Notes under the pieces: model-generated | What the model was told of the DNA's origin: nothing | Databases searched by the model: none | The model's input: only the letters and a program-made list of their open reading frames with translations | Part shown: in pieces, positions 63,290 to 64,000 of the stretch | Layout: each line of letters opens with the position of its first letter | Position numbering within the stretch: the first letter of the stretch is position 1 | Position numbers and translations under genes: made by a program | DNA from: Sedimentisphaera salicampi | GTDB taxonomy: Bacteria > Planctomycetota > Phycisphaerae > Sedimentisphaerales > Sedimentisphaeraceae | NCBI RefSeq assembly: GCF_002117005.1 | Contig: NZ_CP021023.1 | Coordinates: forward strand, 1,984,001-2,048,000 | Direction of reading: 5' to 3' | Length of the DNA: 64,000 bases

Positions 63290-64000
63290 CTAACTCAGCA
63301 TAGAGATCATAATTTCAGCTGTTTTGTTTCTGGATTCTATTTCGGTCATCCGGTTTGTCAGGCTGGTAAGTTCTTTGCTTATTGACTTGAGCTTTTCAGG
63401 ATTTTCAAGCAGGTTTCCCGCTGCTTCTGCGATTGGCTCGGCGGATTTGAAATAGGGCATAAACTCTGGAACAAGCTCCTTGCCGGCAATAATGTTTGGC
63501 AGGGAAAGGTGTTTGAGCCGAACTATAAACCTGCCGGCAAGATTCCACACCACCGGACTGGACTGATACATAATCACCATCGGGCAGCCTGCTGCCGCAG
63601 CCTGAAGCGATGCGCTCCCGCTCGCACAGAGGCACAGATCGCTGTCAAGGCAGGTTCGAATTACCGAATCAATCTCATATCTGCATTCAAATCCCTCAAT
63701 TTGCTCCGCCCTGAGCATATCGATTCGTGATTGATTATTCCCCACAGCAGCAAACTCGGCCTCGGGAAATTTCTGCCAGAGCTTCAGGGCTGTCTCCTGC
63801 ATAGGCTTCCAGAGCGTTTCAATCTCTGCCCTGCGTGAACCCGGGAGGAGGCAGATTTTGGCAGATTCGGGGCGGTAGTTTTCGTATGTCTTTATATTTT
63901 CCTTCGGGTGGATATCCAGCTCATCAAAGAGCGGATTGCCCACGAATTCCGCATCCACGCCTCTGGCCTTGAACCACTGCTCTTCGAAGGGGAGTATGCA
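63290..64000 (-). CDS. lpxB: Lipid-A-disaccharide synthase, C-terminal part
   Basis: The frame is open to the right edge, so the N-terminal part (about 140 residues) lies outside; the visible 236 residues start LPFEEQWFKARGVDAEFVG, the typical LpxB join. Further motifs: LLPGSRRAEIETLW (nucleotide-sugar site), SDLCLCASGSASLQAAAAGCPMVIMYQ and LPNIIAGKELVPEF. It joins UDP-2,3-diacylglucosamine to lipid X in lipid A synthesis. Its presence implies an LPS outer membrane. The internal ATG at 63958 is not the start. Confidence 0.93.
   Translation of the reverse strand, partial: CILPFEEQWFKARGVDAEFVGNPLFDELDIHPKENIKTYENYRPESAKICLLPGSRRAEIETLWKPMQETALKLWQKFPEAEFAAVGNNQSRIDMLRAEQIEGFECRYEIDSVIRTCLDSDLCLCASGSASLQAAAAGCPMVIMYQSSPVVWNLAGRFIVRLKHLSLPNIIAGKELVPEFMPYFKSAEPIAEAAGNLLENPEKLKSISKELTSLTNRMTEIESRNKTAEIMISMLS

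Overview
The window looks like a chromosome segment of a heterotrophic, polysaccharide-degrading bacterium of the Planctomycetota, most probably class Phycisphaerae (Sedimentisphaera-like). This placement is an inference. It rests on Tat-exported sulfatases, long secreted LamG/Ig proteins that end in a short dockerin-like 'D.NGD..V...D...F...W' tail, prepilin-type proteins with the FTLIELLVVISIIALL leader, fucose-isomerase-like proteins, and a Gram-negative envelope gene set (murC, an MsbA-like ABC exporter, lpxB). No rRNA or tRNA gene was recognised.

Region by region. 1-5.4 kb (+): a DUF318/ArsP-type permease (5' end outside the window), a universal stress protein, a BCCT transporter, two thioredoxin-like proteins, a CcdA-like membrane protein and a thioredoxin-type arsenate reductase; the last four form a tight redox/arsenate unit. 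5.5-22.3 kb: a carbohydrate-utilisation locus around a LacI-type regulator. On the minus strand lie a DHDPS/NAL-family aldolase, an SSS symporter, a URO-D-like protein and a YidR-like (DUF3748) propeller protein; on the plus strand lie three LamG proteins (one with sialidase-type Asp boxes) and two Tat sulfatases. Four AAAACGTTTT palindromes, two at each of two good sigma70 promoters, tie both arms to the regulator. 22.4-31.8 kb: a fucose-isomerase-like enzyme, a XylR-like regulator, an exported pseudo-isomerase that has lost two metal ligands, a prepilin-like protein, NAD synthetase and a GH43-like glycosidase. 32-38.3 kb: three alkaline-phosphatase-superfamily proteins that share a C-terminal L-G-Y-(M/I) ending, a flippase and a methyltransferase, which suggests surface-glycan modification.

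38.3-47.5 kb is accessory DNA. It starts with a compact, translationally coupled four-gene operon (two-domain HTH protein, small basic protein, winged-helix initiator-like protein with an iteron-like array inside its gene, CHC2 zinc-finger primase fragment) that carries a partial tandem-duplication scar. It continues with a 1248-bp IS110-type element sitting in a roughly 430-450-bp tandem repeat, a large GLUG-repeat surface protein, an AT-rich nucleotidyl-cyclase-like gene lodged next to a broken GLUG/dockerin tail, and an AT-rich unknown gene. A second, inverted IS110 copy that differs by a single base lies at 59.8-61.0 kb at the same kind of target.

47.6-64 kb is mostly housekeeping: an RluA-type pseudouridine synthase, a sigma54 activator divergent from type III glutamine synthetase (which has a good -24/-12 promoter), a prepilin-like protein, murC, an ABC exporter, truA, an aminotransferase, a secreted PASTA/SUMF1-domain protein and the 3' part of lpxB. 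The most unusual items are the intragenic iteron array in the initiator/primase operon, the IS110 pair with a DEDC instead of DEDD catalytic set, the exported isomerase with E-to-Q and D-to-N changes, and the orphan cyclase-like gene.
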